NCBI GenBank assembly: GCA_949316235.1
Contig: OX438744.1
Coordinates: forward strand, 2,790,001-2,854,000
Reading direction: 5' to 3'
DNA length: 64,000 nucleotides
Source of the DNA: Oegoconia quadripuncta
Lineage: Eukaryota; Arthropoda; Insecta; Lepidoptera; Autostichidae
The position numbers and the translations under genes are program-made. This document shows, piece by piece, positions 46,145 through 56,107 of the stretch (its first letter is position 1; each line of letters opens with the position of its first letter). Under the pieces are notes generated by a model. The model saw nothing but the letters and a program-made list of their open reading frames with translations, was not told the DNA's origin and searched no databases.

Positions 46145-46373
46145 TAATAATAGTAATAAATAATAAATATCAGCGCCATCTAGTTCTACACTAAGCAACT
46201 AGGCTTGTATTATGGATACCAGATGGTTCATAAACTACACAAATACATTTTTTTTGTATATGTATATCTATGTTCCATAACTCGATAACACATACACATA
46301 ACGCGAGATTCGAACCCGCGACCTTTTGGTATAGCAGTCAGAATTTTTAACCACTACACCAAACAGGTCGTCT
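46145..46373 (-). mobile_element. SINE family B
   Basis: TATCAGCGCCATCTAGTTC, GGATACCAGATGGTTC, GCGAGATTCGAACCCGCG (B box), CACCAAACAGGTCGTC. Confidence 0.85.
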
Positions 46374-46667
46374 TGAATGAAAGCTATAGTCTACGTATGA
46401 ATCTATCCATTATGCTCTACGATTTGTATGGGTACAATATGTGTCCCGACATTTGTACCCTGCAGAATCTCTATGATGCCACTGACAATGTCGTCGCACG
46501 TAAAAATTTTAAATTTGTTAACACGTAAGCGCCCAAGGAATAAGGATAACGGGATGAACGTGGAATTGAACGAATTGATATTAACGTAATTGATAAACGT
46601 AACGTATGTTTCTATGTCAATCGTCGTAATAACACAACGTTTTCCTTTTATTTATACATATACAGAC

Positions 46668-46919
46668 TTGGACATATACAGACAGCGCCATCTAGTTCCA
46701 CACTAAGCAACTAGGCTTGTGTTGTGGATACCAGATGGTTGATACACTAGACAAATACATTTTTTTTGTAAATAAATACATATATAAATGAAAAACATCC
46801 ATAAGTCGGGTACACATGTCCGTATTCGTAATACAAACATATGCCCCTAGCGGGATTCGAACCCGCGACCTTTTGGTATAACAGCAGCGTTTCGAACCAC
46901 TACACCAAACAGGTCGTCA
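46668..46919 (-). mobile_element. SINE family B, full length
   Basis: GACTTGGACATATACAGAC to CACCAAACAGGTCGTC, with the B box (GCGGGATTCGAACCCGCG) intact. Confidence 0.9.
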
Positions 46920-47168
46920 AAAATAAAACATTTTCCCTTAGTTCCCACAGAAATGTTTAGTTTCCGTGATCCAAGACAAAATTCTCGATGAAATGCGGTC
47001 GCCATGCCATAGCAGTTTGGCAACGATGGTCGTATTTGTGTCCAAAAAAATCAAGGATATGTTTGATTTCATACTGAAATATTATTCTAACAAGAAACTG
47101 CACCATATATAGATAATTTTATTATACAATAACAATCATTTTGATAGAAAATACAGCAATGAAACAAT

Positions 47169-47418
47169 ATAAATAAATAATAAATATCCTTAGACATTAC
47201 ACACAGCGCCATCTAGGTCCACAGTAAGCAACTATAGGCTTGTGTTGTGGATACCAGATGGTTGATATACTACACAAAAACATTTTTTTTTGTAAATAAA
47301 TACATATATAAATGAAAAACATCCATAACTCGGGTACATAATGTCCGTATTCATCACACAAACATTCGGGATTCGAACCCGCGACCTGTTGGTATAGTGG
47401 TCAGAGTTTCTAACCACA
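47169..47418 (-). mobile_element. SINE family B, head-truncated
   Basis: ATAATAAATATCCTTAGAC to CAGAGTTTCTAACCAC. The A-box end is cut. Confidence 0.85.
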
Positions 47419-48080
47419 TAATAATAATTGATAATATATACGCCATAGTTTGTTGAGCGCGTACTAATTCTTATCACACAAATTACACAAATTACACAAC
47501 TGGGTATAAACGACTACTCATTTGGGGTTGCACTATGAATCTCACAGTATTCTTCTGCACAGACAGTGCGTATTAATATGGGGTAGCCAACAAAAAAAAG
47601 CTTTAGGAATGTGTGCGGGGCGGAGCTGCAACAATTGTTGCAAGGGCGATTTGACGGGAAAAAAAAAAACGTAACTATTGTTGCATGGGCGATTTGCCGC
47701 GTGCAGTTTTGCGCACGGGGCCGCTTGACTCGTTAGGGCGCTTACGTGGTTACCTTTAGCAAACCAACGCAAGCGCCGTGAACGGCAAATTTTTAATTTT
47801 CAATTTTTTCAATTTTTTATTTGGGAAACTTACAGTACATTATAAAACTATATTAAAGTAATTATAGATAGATCATAGACCAAATTGTTTCCACAGATAG
47901 GTAGGTAACATATTAAGTATGAATGGTGTACACAGAGAAGGGATTGAGATATTTCTAAATAATTGTAGTAATAAAGCGTTTAAGAGTATATATCGAATGT
48001 GTGCATCATGTAGTACGAGAAACCAGATTGATATATTTTCAGGAACAATCGCCTCTACTAAGAAAGTTGTCAATGGTTGT
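47419..48080. other. Non-coding stretch
   Basis: 47600-47720 has a loosely duplicated motif (ATTGTTGCAAGGGCGATTTG / ATTGTTGCATGGGCGATTTG) in a GC-richer patch. No gene. Confidence 0.35.
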
Positions 48081-48416
48081 ATATGTATTAAGGATTAATC
48101 ATCCTTAATACATATACAGAGTGGAAAGTTTCAATGGGGCAGCCAAGGGAGGTACCTTAATCGTTGCAGCTACAAGAAATTGGTCTTAGGAGACTATCCA
48201 TAATTTTTCTAAAAAAATTTCATTCCCATTCACAGATTTTCAAAAAAATGTACGGTTAGCAAGAAAATTACCATTTCTCACAAAAAATTTTTTTGATGCT
48301 AATCGATCCTGTTTCGTATGCTGATCAAAAAGTTCCATGGGACCAACTGAAGTTTCAGTACTAGAAAAGTTAGAAATCAAAAAAAACTTGCCCCATTGAA
48401 ACTTTCCACCCTGTAT
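48081..48416. mobile_element. TACAG-ended MITE with a 37-bp palindrome at its left end
   Basis: The MITE spans about 48115-48416: left end TACAGAGTGGAAAGTTTCAA, TGGGGCAG; right end CTTGCCCCATTGAAAC then TTTCCACCCTGTA. Immediately left lies a perfect palindrome: TATATGTATTAAGGAT, a 5-nt centre, then its complement. Confidence 0.8.
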
Positions 48417-49202
48417 ACATCATTTTGTACAACAATTATAAATAGGTCTTTTTGTATCGTTTTATTGATTTAGTTAATAGCCTATTTTATTCTTAAGTAT
48501 TGAGAATGTTTATCTGTGTGCATGCTGTGTTCACATCAAGTAGGATACATTCAATTAATTATGTCGTAATGTTGGGTAAGACAAAAAATATTATGAATTG
48601 TGTCCAGTTATGTGAACCGTTTAAAAAAAAAAAGAAAATTAAAAAAAAGAGGAACAGAGTAGGTAGGTGTTAGGTTTTAAATGCCCTTACAAACAAATCA
48701 AAAAAAGAAAAAAAAAATTAAAATTGTAGATAATAAATCAGACATCACAAAATTCCACTATAACATTATACTTAATGTATATTTAGAGAAGGAATATAAG
48801 GGGTTACAATCTCAGCAGTAATTTTGAGCGATCGAGCGCAAAAAGTCCTCAAGAATTTGATGTTTTTCTCATCGTCTCGCTAAAAAGATATCTTGAATGA
48901 AGACGGTTGTTCTGCCAAAGTGGCGATTGAACTTTATCAACACAATTAGTCATCTCAATAGTAATTCTAATAGGAAATCTCTTTTTACGTTAAACTGCCA
49001 CCACTCTGAGCGTCCATCAGACCGTAATGAATCGAAAACAAATGATTTCCCTTTCCTGATAGGTAGTACCGATTAGTTTTTAGATTCAGAATAACTTCCT
49101 TCTTGGCCAAAAAAACAGACGCAGTGAAGATAAAACTATTTAAGAGTGTAGATACCTTCTCGGTGACTTTTAATTAGAGATTAACCATTAACATGTTCAC
49201 AG
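48417..49202. other. Non-coding stretch
   Basis: A-rich tracts near 48625-48720. No gene or identified repeat. Confidence 0.3.
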
Positions 49203-49273
49203 TACAGTCAGCTGCACAGAAATATGATCCCCTATTCACATATGACTGGATGTTTTCTCTGCAGCTGACTGTA
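49203..49273. mobile_element. Minute 71-bp TIR element
   Basis: TACAGTCAGCTGCACAGAAA at the left and TTTTCTCTGCAGCTGACTGTA at the right are inverted copies. No interior coding. Confidence 0.7.
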
Positions 49274-49412
49274 TACACAAACAATAACATACAATAACAG
49301 TTTGTAGATGGTTTTCACAGGATTAATATAATCGCTGCATAATCGGCCATTACACGAGAGAGAGAGTGCCCGTTCTTTTCGAACAGATGCGCGTTGTAGC
49401 GCTGTACATGGA

Positions 49413-49589
49413 TTGATAGATAGATAGATAGATAGATAAATATACGTTTATTTGTTTCTCCAGCCACACACATACATTAAATAATATTTATAAGTAATTA
49501 ATACACATAATTTAGACTACAGTACAGTTGCAATAAAAACAGAATATATGAAAGTACAAGCAAAACATAGGTATAAAAAGTATGTTTTT
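49413..49589 (-). mobile_element. LINE 3' tail ending in a GATA microsatellite
   Basis: (GATA)n at 49413-49438, then AAATATACGTTTATTTG: on the minus strand an AATAAACG signal followed by (TATC)n, as in LINE tails that seeded microsatellites. Confidence 0.45.
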
Positions 49590-50095
49590 TTTTTATTAAA
49601 AACTGGTTTCGCGTTTGGCTACAATCTCACCTGATGGAAAGTGACGATGTAGCCGAAAATGTATCACGCGCACCCAGTAAATGCCTATTCACTCTGGACT
49701 TGAAGATCCCAAGGTTGTAAGTGTCGGGAAAAACCGACGCGGGCAGTGAGTTCCATACCTTAGCAGTCCGCATTATAAATGATGAAGCAAAGAGCTTAGT
49801 GCGGATGTTCGGTATGTTGACAACATATGGATGGAAACCCCCCCCGCGCCTGGTTGTCCGAAGATGGAAAGGGGACGGTGGAATAAGATCATGCAATTCC
49901 ATCGCACACTCGCCGAAATGTATCCTGTAAAACACTGAAAGGCATGCGACCCTACGGCGGTGTTCAAGGCTTTGCAATTTGCCGGTGACCGTTGAGTCAT
50001 CGCCACAGATTATCGCCTATGAGTCTAATGGCGCGTCGTTCCACAGAATCGAGTGCAGCCAGTTGGTTGTGTGTGCTGCAGTGGCACAAATGGGC
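49590..50095 (-). mobile_element. L1-type LINE 3' end, best-preserved copy
   Basis: The open minus frame 49627-49977 carries the complete C-terminus: LEHRRRVACLSVFYRIHFG, ECAMELHDLIPPSPFHLR, GGFHPYVVNIPNIRTKLF, FIMRTAKVWNSLPASVFP, FKSRVNRHLLGA. Sequence homologous to the polyprotein continues in broken frames to about 50095 (GDGTGG, DSVERRAIRLIG region). A useful reference for the deleted copies at 1036 and 25530. Confidence 0.8.
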
Positions 50096-50307
50096 CATAG
50101 CTCATGGTGTATCAAAACTAGTATGTCAAGCTAGGCTTTCCAACTTAGGGCTTTTCACCCCATATTTAGGGCGGCAATATGCCCATTGTGCTGTGTGGTT
50201 TCCACTCAAATAGAATAGAACCAACACATCTCTTCCCGTGGGTTTCGTCAAAGGCGGCCAACGGACTTTCTACCAAAATACATCTATAGATTTGCGCGTT
50301 TCAACAG

Positions 50308-50620
50308 CGATGGGGTCACCTCTTGCCACGTGTGCATTTCTGTATATTTCATAAGGTGAATCGTGTTTTCAAGCATTAAACTCTTAAGGCTATATTAATA
50401 AATCGATCTTGAGATGGAGATCGCGTCTCAGTCTCAATACTATTATTTTTGATACCGTTATAACAATAGATATGCAACAGACTCTCAAGCGTCAACTTAA
50501 GGTCATCTCAATCTTGAGAACGGTTTATTAATACGGGCCTTAATATTTGGAACACCCAAATACTATTGCTTGAGAATCTCTGACCACCCCATTTGGGATA
50601 AAGGTCCTTTCCTAACCAAT
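50308..50620 (-). repeat. Interspersed repeat R split by a MITE
   Basis: Minus-strand R: GGACCTTTATCCCAAATGGG and GGGTGTTCCAAATATTAA on the right; GATTCACCTTATGAAATATA and GACCCCATCGC on the left. Interrupted at TTAA by the element at 50388-50539. Confidence 0.65.
50388..50539. mobile_element. TTAA-flanked MITE
   Basis: 152 bp with inverted ends GGCTATATTAATAAATCGAT and GGTTTATTAATACGGGCC, bounded on both sides by TTAA (50384-50387 and 50540-50543). TTAA duplications are the hallmark of piggyBac-type insertion. Related to 36735-37075. Confidence 0.8.
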
Positions 50621-50689
50621 GTTTAATGGAAATCGGTTCAGCCGTTTCGAATTTAGCATTTAACATGTGTGTTATAAATGTAATTTAAT

Positions 50690-50968
50690 TACCTATGTGT
50701 ATTTATCCGACTGCTCTCAAACGGTGAAAGAAAACATCGTTAGGAAACCTGCATACCTTTTTTTTTCTGCACGACGGGTTCGTCCTTGACCTCAATCACA
50801 CCTGATGTTAAGTGAAGATGTAATACCTGAGAAATAAAAATTCAAAGGCATGTGAAGTCCCCAACCAGCATTGGTCCATTGTGGTGGACTTTGGCCCATA
50901 CCCCTCATATACAAGGGAAGGCCTATATCCCCGTAGTGGGATGTTTACGGGTTGAGATGATGAGTCGA
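50690..50968 (+). mobile_element. SINE family D with nested SINE A scrap
   Basis: D blocks TTATCCGACTGCTCTCAAAC, GAGAAATAAAAATTCAAAGG, TTGTGGTGGACTTTGGC and GATGTTTACGGGTTGAGA. Between GCATACC and ATACCTGAG lies a 5'-truncated minus SINE A end (50759-50822). Confidence 0.75.
50759..50822 (-). mobile_element. SINE family A 3' end, nested
   Basis: Poly-T, CTGCACGACGGGTTCGTC and AATCACACCTGATGTTAAG, flanked by ATACC on both sides (target duplication). Confidence 0.75.
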
Positions 50969-51459
50969 ATACAAGCCCGGGCGCATCCGCTATTCATTTT
51001 TCACTAACGAAGCGCGATCACTCCTTGGACGAGTGACAACTAGTGATATTTTAATACGAGTGTTTTCACGCATCGTAGGGCACGATAAAACGTTGGTCGT
51101 GGTTGTTTACAATTGAAAGCAGTCGTTGGCCTACATGGTATGGTATGGTACATGGGGCACAATAAAATTTTTGCACTTCGAGCTAATAAGAACTATTTGA
51201 ATTTCGAATGTTATATTTCTTTAAACGATTTGCAACCTGCTTAGTAATAAAAAAAAATTGTCGGGAAATCATTTGTCAATTGTTTTTTATCATACATCAA
51301 AGTTCTACGTACGCAACGAAAATGGAATTAAGTCGAAAAGATTTTAGAGCGATGATTTTTTATGATTTTAAAAGTTCTCTCTCTCCGCAAGACTGTGCCG
51401 CTTGTCTTCAAAATAATTCGTTTAGTTGGCAGGAACTACTCACTTTATCGGGATAAAAG
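50969..51459. other. Non-coding stretch
   Basis: 51427-51455 is a Helitron-like scrap (ACTACTCACTTTATCGGG). A short frame at 51300-51455 has no family resemblance. Confidence 0.35.
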
Positions 51460-51547
51460 TCATCATCATCATTATCATCAGACATCATCCCACTGCAGGG
51501 TTATAGGCTTCGTATAATGAGGGAGTATGGGCCATAGTCCACCACGT
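51460..51547 (-). mobile_element. SINE family D 3' end
   Basis: ATCCCACTGCAGGGTTATAGG and TATGGGCCATAGTCCACC. Confidence 0.7.
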
Positions 51548-51630
51548 TAAAATGTAATCGGTCCTATGCATAATTGATTGCATTGTCATGATGATGAATG
51601 AAGCCATACTCTGGAATATGGCGTGGCTAG

Positions 51631-51803
51631 AGTCATGGCTCTTGTCGGTGGAGTTATGGCCACATTTCTCTACTTTCCGCACTCGATTTTACCTCTTGTA
51701 CATAAGGCATAACGTTTACCTTTTCTTTCATTTGGTTAAAGTAATTCCGCCTAGGTCTTCTTCATTACCGACAAGAGCTCAGCTCTTAAATTGAAGAAGA
51801 AAA
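51631..51803. mobile_element. RTE-like LINE 3' ends in inverted arrangement
   Basis: 51631-51690 (CATGGCTCTTGTCGGTGGAG, CTCTACTTTCCGCACTCG) is the minus strand of 9310-9370. 51762-51803 (ACCGACAAGAGCTCAGCTC, TTAAATTGAAGAAG) is the plus strand of 9350-9390. Confidence 0.65.
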
Positions 51804-52334
51804 AGAGCTATGGCTGTTAAATTATTTTATAAATTTTTTCAATTATTTCGTTGTATAAGGGTGCATAACGAAAACGAAATAATGAATTTTTATACCTCTC
51901 AGCGCCTGATGAAAATACTAAAGCAATCGTAACGGTTCGTGGTACTGTTATCCATTACTTTATAGGCGTGACTGTGCGCTGACCAAATTATTAAATTGCA
52001 GAGAAAAGTTGCCTATGTAACTATGAATAACATGAAATGAAATGAAATAATTTATTTGCTTGATTTTGGGTACAAGATAGGATGACACATAACAGAGTCC
52101 CATTCAAAATCTACTTAAAATCTAGCGTGCAAATTTTTTATAAATATTGACATCTTCGGGCAAAGCGGTTTAAATTTTTGGTTCAAATTATTACAAGACT
52201 AACACCCCAAAGAAAAAGTTGTTCTTTTTACCCCGGGAAGGGGGTAAATAATGTAGATTTCTTTAATACCTCTTGTAGCTTAAACGGTAAGGTGCAAGTT
52301 GTGGTTTGATTCACATTGATCCCTACAGATACAA
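51804..52334. other. Non-coding stretch
   Basis: 52028-52060 is a GAAATGAAATAATTTATTTGC LINE-like tail (minus). Nothing else. Confidence 0.35.
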
Positions 52335-52560
52335 TTAACTAATATTATATATACGAAAGTTTGGATGTTTGTTTGTTTGTTGATCAATCACGGCGAAACA
52401 GATGATCAGATTTGGATGAAATTCGGTATGTAGGTAGAATATACCCTGGATTGAGACAGGATTTATTTATCCCGATAAAATGAGTAGTTCCCCCGGGATA
52501 AACCTATTCCGCGATAAAGTCACTACACGCAGGCGAAGCCGCGGGCGGAAAGCTAGTTTA
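52335..52560 (+). mobile_element. Helitron-like non-autonomous element
   Basis: TACGAAAGTTTGGATGTTTG, GATCAATCACGGCGAAAC, TGGATGAAATTCGGTATG, ATACCCTGGATTGAGAC, TTTATCCCGATAAAAT, then CGCAGGCGAAGCCGCGGGCGG and AAAGCTAGTT. The terminal GC palindrome plus CTAG fits the Helitron 3' end rule. Confidence 0.65.
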
Positions 52561-52830
52561 ACATAAATCCAACATGCCGCCCGTAAAATACAAAAGATGC
52601 TGTCGTAATTTTGGGTTTTCAAAAAAATATTACCATATCAGCCACAGAAAGTTCACCCAGACTTCCAGAACTACTGACATCCAAAAATATAATTAGACTG
52701 AATATCGCCAAGCAGTTCATGTCCATGCTTGCCTATTACCTACAAAATAATCTGTCATTCATTATAACATAATGGAGCAATCTCCCGGGATGTTCGAGCA
52801 CAAAGTACGTATTTTGTGGTTCGACTGACT
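52561..52830. other. Non-coding stretch
   Basis: Nothing recognised. Confidence 0.3.
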
Positions 52831-53043
52831 ATTCCACGACCAAAAGGATCGAACGATGAATGAAAAAGTTACTGGCTGGCGCGCTAAGAAGTATTAAAAA
52901 AAAAACAAATGACAAACGTGCGAACTACGAAATTTGTTCCACTACCAAAAAGATCGAATGAAAATATTGCATGAAAAGGTTACTGGCCGGAGCGGAGCGC
53001 GCTGATATATTAAAAAAAAACAAATGAAAAACGCGCGAACCAC
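52831..53043. repeat. Two diverged direct repeats of about 105 bp
   Basis: Each unit holds CCACGACCAAAAGGATCGAA / CCACTACCAAAAAGATCGAA, a GTTACTGGC block, CGCGCT, an A-run and ACAAATGA..AACG(T/C)GCGAAC. Confidence 0.65.
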
Positions 53044-53615
53044 GTCTTCGTTTTTTAATTTGTCCATTGTCGGCTTTGTGGCGGGAGTGAAGTTACACTT
53101 TTGTTTATAATTCTTATAATTTGTGCATTCTAACTTTTGAATATTAATTAAGGCAGAATATTGTGCAGCAAAAGTTAGTGATGGTGTACAAGTGAAGGGA
53201 AGTGTAAATTAAAGTGCGTAACGGAGTTTTCGAGTTCCCACAAGAAGCCGCCAAAATCTTATGTAAAGCATTCTGCCACTTTACTGAAGAATGACTTGAC
53301 CGTAACTAGACTCTGTATACGCCAAGTATACGACGAATTTGTTTTGTCGAATACTTATTTTGACTGAGACTTACTTATAAACTGAAGAAATAGGAGAAAT
53401 AAGAGGCCTTAAATCCCTTTGCCTTCTCCGAGAGGAGAGAATAAATCGAAAAAAAAAATTGTCCATGGTCTGTCTTTTTCTGTACCATGGATGTAGGGAG
53501 TGTTTGACTACTACATCTAAGCTTCTTGACTACATCCCTCTGTTCAATAAATATACAGTGTGAATTTTTTGGCTGATGGCTGAGTTGCCAAAGCCACAAT
53601 AAATTAAAAAAAAAA
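53044..53615. other. Non-coding stretch
   Basis: No reliable gene. Around 53220-53290 a short frame exists without family resemblance. Confidence 0.3.
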
Positions 53616-53691
53616 CACCTTCGACCTCATCTTCACTTAACATCAGGTGTGATTGAGGTCAAGTACGAATCCGTCGTTCATAAAAAAAAAA
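53616..53691 (+). mobile_element. SINE family A 3' end
   Basis: CACCTTCGACCTCATCTTC, CATCAGGTGTGATTGAGG and CGTTCATAAAAAAAAAAG. Confidence 0.8.
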
Positions 53692-54746
53692 GTCCAACAA
53701 TTTTCAGTTCGGTCCAAAAAGAGATTTGTCGGCGCGACGAAGATAATAATCAATGGCGCTAAGTGGCCATTCCGTTCCTTGCCTTCTTATCAAACTTTAA
53801 ACAACAATGAGACAACCAAAATGGATTATTTATCAATTCAGATAACAGCTTAATCATAAATAATCTTTATCACCATATTCCGGTTCACATACTTGCTTAA
53901 TTATTGTAATGTAATCAACTGAACTTGACCCGATACGTTTTTACCTCTGACCTTGTCAGTTGACTAGACGGAAGGTCGTGCAACAAAGGTCGTTCACCAT
54001 GTTTAGACCTTGTAGGTCACTAGAACTCTGGTACATCCGCAAATCTATGTAGGGCTAGCACGTGCACAACGTTTTGTCACAGGTTAGGTGTGAAAACATT
54101 TGTATATTAATGGAGAAAAATACAACTACAATATAATAATTTACCCTTATAGCATTTAACTTCTACTAGAAGTCTCATGTTAAAACAACATAAACGACAA
54201 CTATGCCCTAGCTCCCCCCGGACGGATGGGTTGGTTGCGAGGTCGTGACTTACAAAATGCAATTATACTTGCAGCGATACAGTGCAAACTAGTGTTGCGG
54301 GTATTTACAGTCTATTATAAACTGGCCTCTGACTGAATTAATTAATTAATCGATGAAATGGATTAATTAATTAATAATCTTTTGTTTCTTTTAATTTAGT
54401 TTCCTTACCTACTAGATTGTATTGTATATCATAGATGCCCCGTGCGACAGGGTTGTACCTGTGCGGGACTCAAAGGCCTCACTGATAAATGAGCAAGAGC
54501 AATACAGTCCTCGTAACTTTTTAGAATATTTTTCTGTTTACATAGTATGAATCAGTAGTCTCGACAATGCATGTCGAGGAAAGCTTACAATGTTCTAGGG
54601 TAGGCCATTTTACCTGTGTGGATGGCGCGCCTGCACTGGCTATCAGGCTATGCATAGAATTTGATAGAGGTTGGTATAACAGGAGTTTACTGCTGGACGT
54701 AAAACTGACAAGATTTCAATCGCTTGGTTAAGATAATTGACCGGGA
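53692..54746. other. Non-coding stretch
   Basis: Includes an AT-rich AATTAATTAAT repeat near 54336-54380. I searched it for polymerase B remains of the neighbouring viral element and saw none. Confidence 0.4.
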
Positions 54747-54836
54747 TCTACTCACTTTATCGGGGTAAAAAATAACCTATGTCTTAATCCAGGGTATTTT
54801 CTACCTATATACCAAATTTTCTCCAAATCCGTTAGT
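54747..54836 (-). mobile_element. Helitron-like fragment
   Basis: CTACTCACTTTATCGGGG, CTTAATCCAGGGTATTTTC, TATATACCAAATTTTCTCC: middle part of the family, minus strand. Confidence 0.55.
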
Positions 54837-54838
54837 AG

Positions 54839-54924
54839 TGAGATATTGGGCATTCTACCCCACTTTCGTTCGTTCGGGCTAACGCCCTCATTCACTCCGT
54901 TGTGGTAGCATGCCCAATATCTCA
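54839..54924. repeat. Inverted repeat about 430 bp left of the viral genes
   Basis: Left arm TGAGATATTGGGCATTCTAC, right arm GTAGCATGCCCAATATCTCA, both about 24 bp with a single mismatch, separated by about 38 bp. Could be a small MITE. I see no counterpart right of the viral genes. Confidence 0.65.
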
Positions 54925-55351
54925 GAAATATCGTTCGATCGCTTTTCAATATTTCTGCGTTCATCAAGGTTTTTGCGTTTCATGCAATCAACAAATGGTT
55001 CTATTTTAAACAAGCAATAGAAACATGTGCGCAGTCCATAAAATATAGCGTAACTATGATTCGTAATCAAAGCTTCATTTATTTCTCACATTTCACATAT
55101 TTTCCATCAATATGAGTTTGTAAAGATTAATCCCTAACGTTCATCTTGGCTCGAAGCCCTGTGGTAAATAACGTACCTACCGACCTACCTAATTCTTTTA
55201 ATAGTCGAATTGCTTACCCCCTCTTTTATGACAGCATACTTTATTTAATAATATGAACACGGTTCATAAAGTTCATGCATACATAAAGAATATTTCACTC
55301 TCATTTGAACGCCAGCCCGATGCAGATTGAATAGGCTGCTGTTCCTGAAAC
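54925..55351. other. Left flank of the viral element
   Basis: No coding frame. An element end, promoter of the first viral gene and the boundary with host DNA should lie here, but I cannot place any of them. Confidence 0.35.
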
Positions 55352-56041
55352 ATGAAATTTGTAAAGCAACCATGTTCATTAGAATTAGGCAAAATTTGTG
55401 CAGATTCTCCAAAGTTAATTTCTCGTCATGGGAAACTTTTACCAAGTACAATACGATGCATTATTTCTGGACCTTCAAACTGCGGCAAAACTAATTTGGT
55501 AATTGGGCTACTTTTACATGAAAATGGGTTACGTTTCCAAAATGTTTACCTATATTCTAAAACTCTATATCAACCCAAGTATATGTTTTTGGAAAAAGTG
55601 TTTCAAAAGGTGGCCTCAATTTCGTTTACAAAATATCATGAAAATGAGGAAGTTCTCAGACCTGAAGAAGCAGCTCCTAATTCTATTATAATATTTGATG
55701 ACGTTGCATGTGAGAATCAGAATAATATTAGAAACTATTTTGCAATGGGTCGACATAAAAACATAGACAGCTTTTATTTAAATCAGACCTATAGTAAAAT
55801 TCCGAAACAATTGATTCGTGATAATGCTAATCTAATTATTTTATTCAAACAGGATGATATTAATCTTAAACATGTTTATGACGAGCATGTTAGTACTGAT
55901 ATGAGTTGGTCTCAATTTAGAGGTATGTGTACAAATATATGGAACACTCCGTACAGTTATTTAGTAATCAATAAAGACTGTGAAAAGAATAAAGGGTGCT
56001 ATCGAATGAAATTTGACACTTTTGTAATTCTAGATGAATGA
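55352..56041 (+). CDS. A32-like DNA-packaging ATPase
   Basis: 229 residues. FtsK/HerA-superfamily ATPase of the poxvirus A32 type, which powers genome packaging into capsids in Polinton/Maverick-type viruses. Seen: Walker A GPSNCGKT (40-47), Walker B IIIFDD (112-117), and a downstream FYLNQTYSKIPK block (about 141-152) in the usual place of the sensor/arginine region. Length fits the family. The ATG at 55352 is supported because the conserved region begins within its first residues. It is the first gene of a ten-gene plus-strand cluster. 66 bp separate it from the next start. The frame is intact and AT-rich like its neighbours. Function is by family, not tested. Confidence 0.9.
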   Translation: MKFVKQPCSLELGKICADSPKLISRHGKLLPSTIRCIISGPSNCGKTNLVIGLLLHENGLRFQNVYLYSKTLYQPKYMFLEKVFQKVASISFTKYHENEEVLRPEEAAPNSIIIFDDVACENQNNIRNYFAMGRHKNIDSFYLNQTYSKIPKQLIRDNANLIILFKQDDINLKHVYDEHVSTDMSWSQFRGMCTNIWNTPYSYLVINKDCEKNKGCYRMKFDTFVILDE

Positions 56042-56107
56042 TTTAAATGGATGTAACATTAAAATTATCGCTATTTGATTGTTACCATTGACACGAGAAG
56101 TACAAAC

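Noticed and set aside
53000..55351. Remains of a polymerase B gene left of the viral cluster
   Set aside because: No frame shows polymerase motifs; the DNA is SINE, Helitron-like and AT-rich filler.
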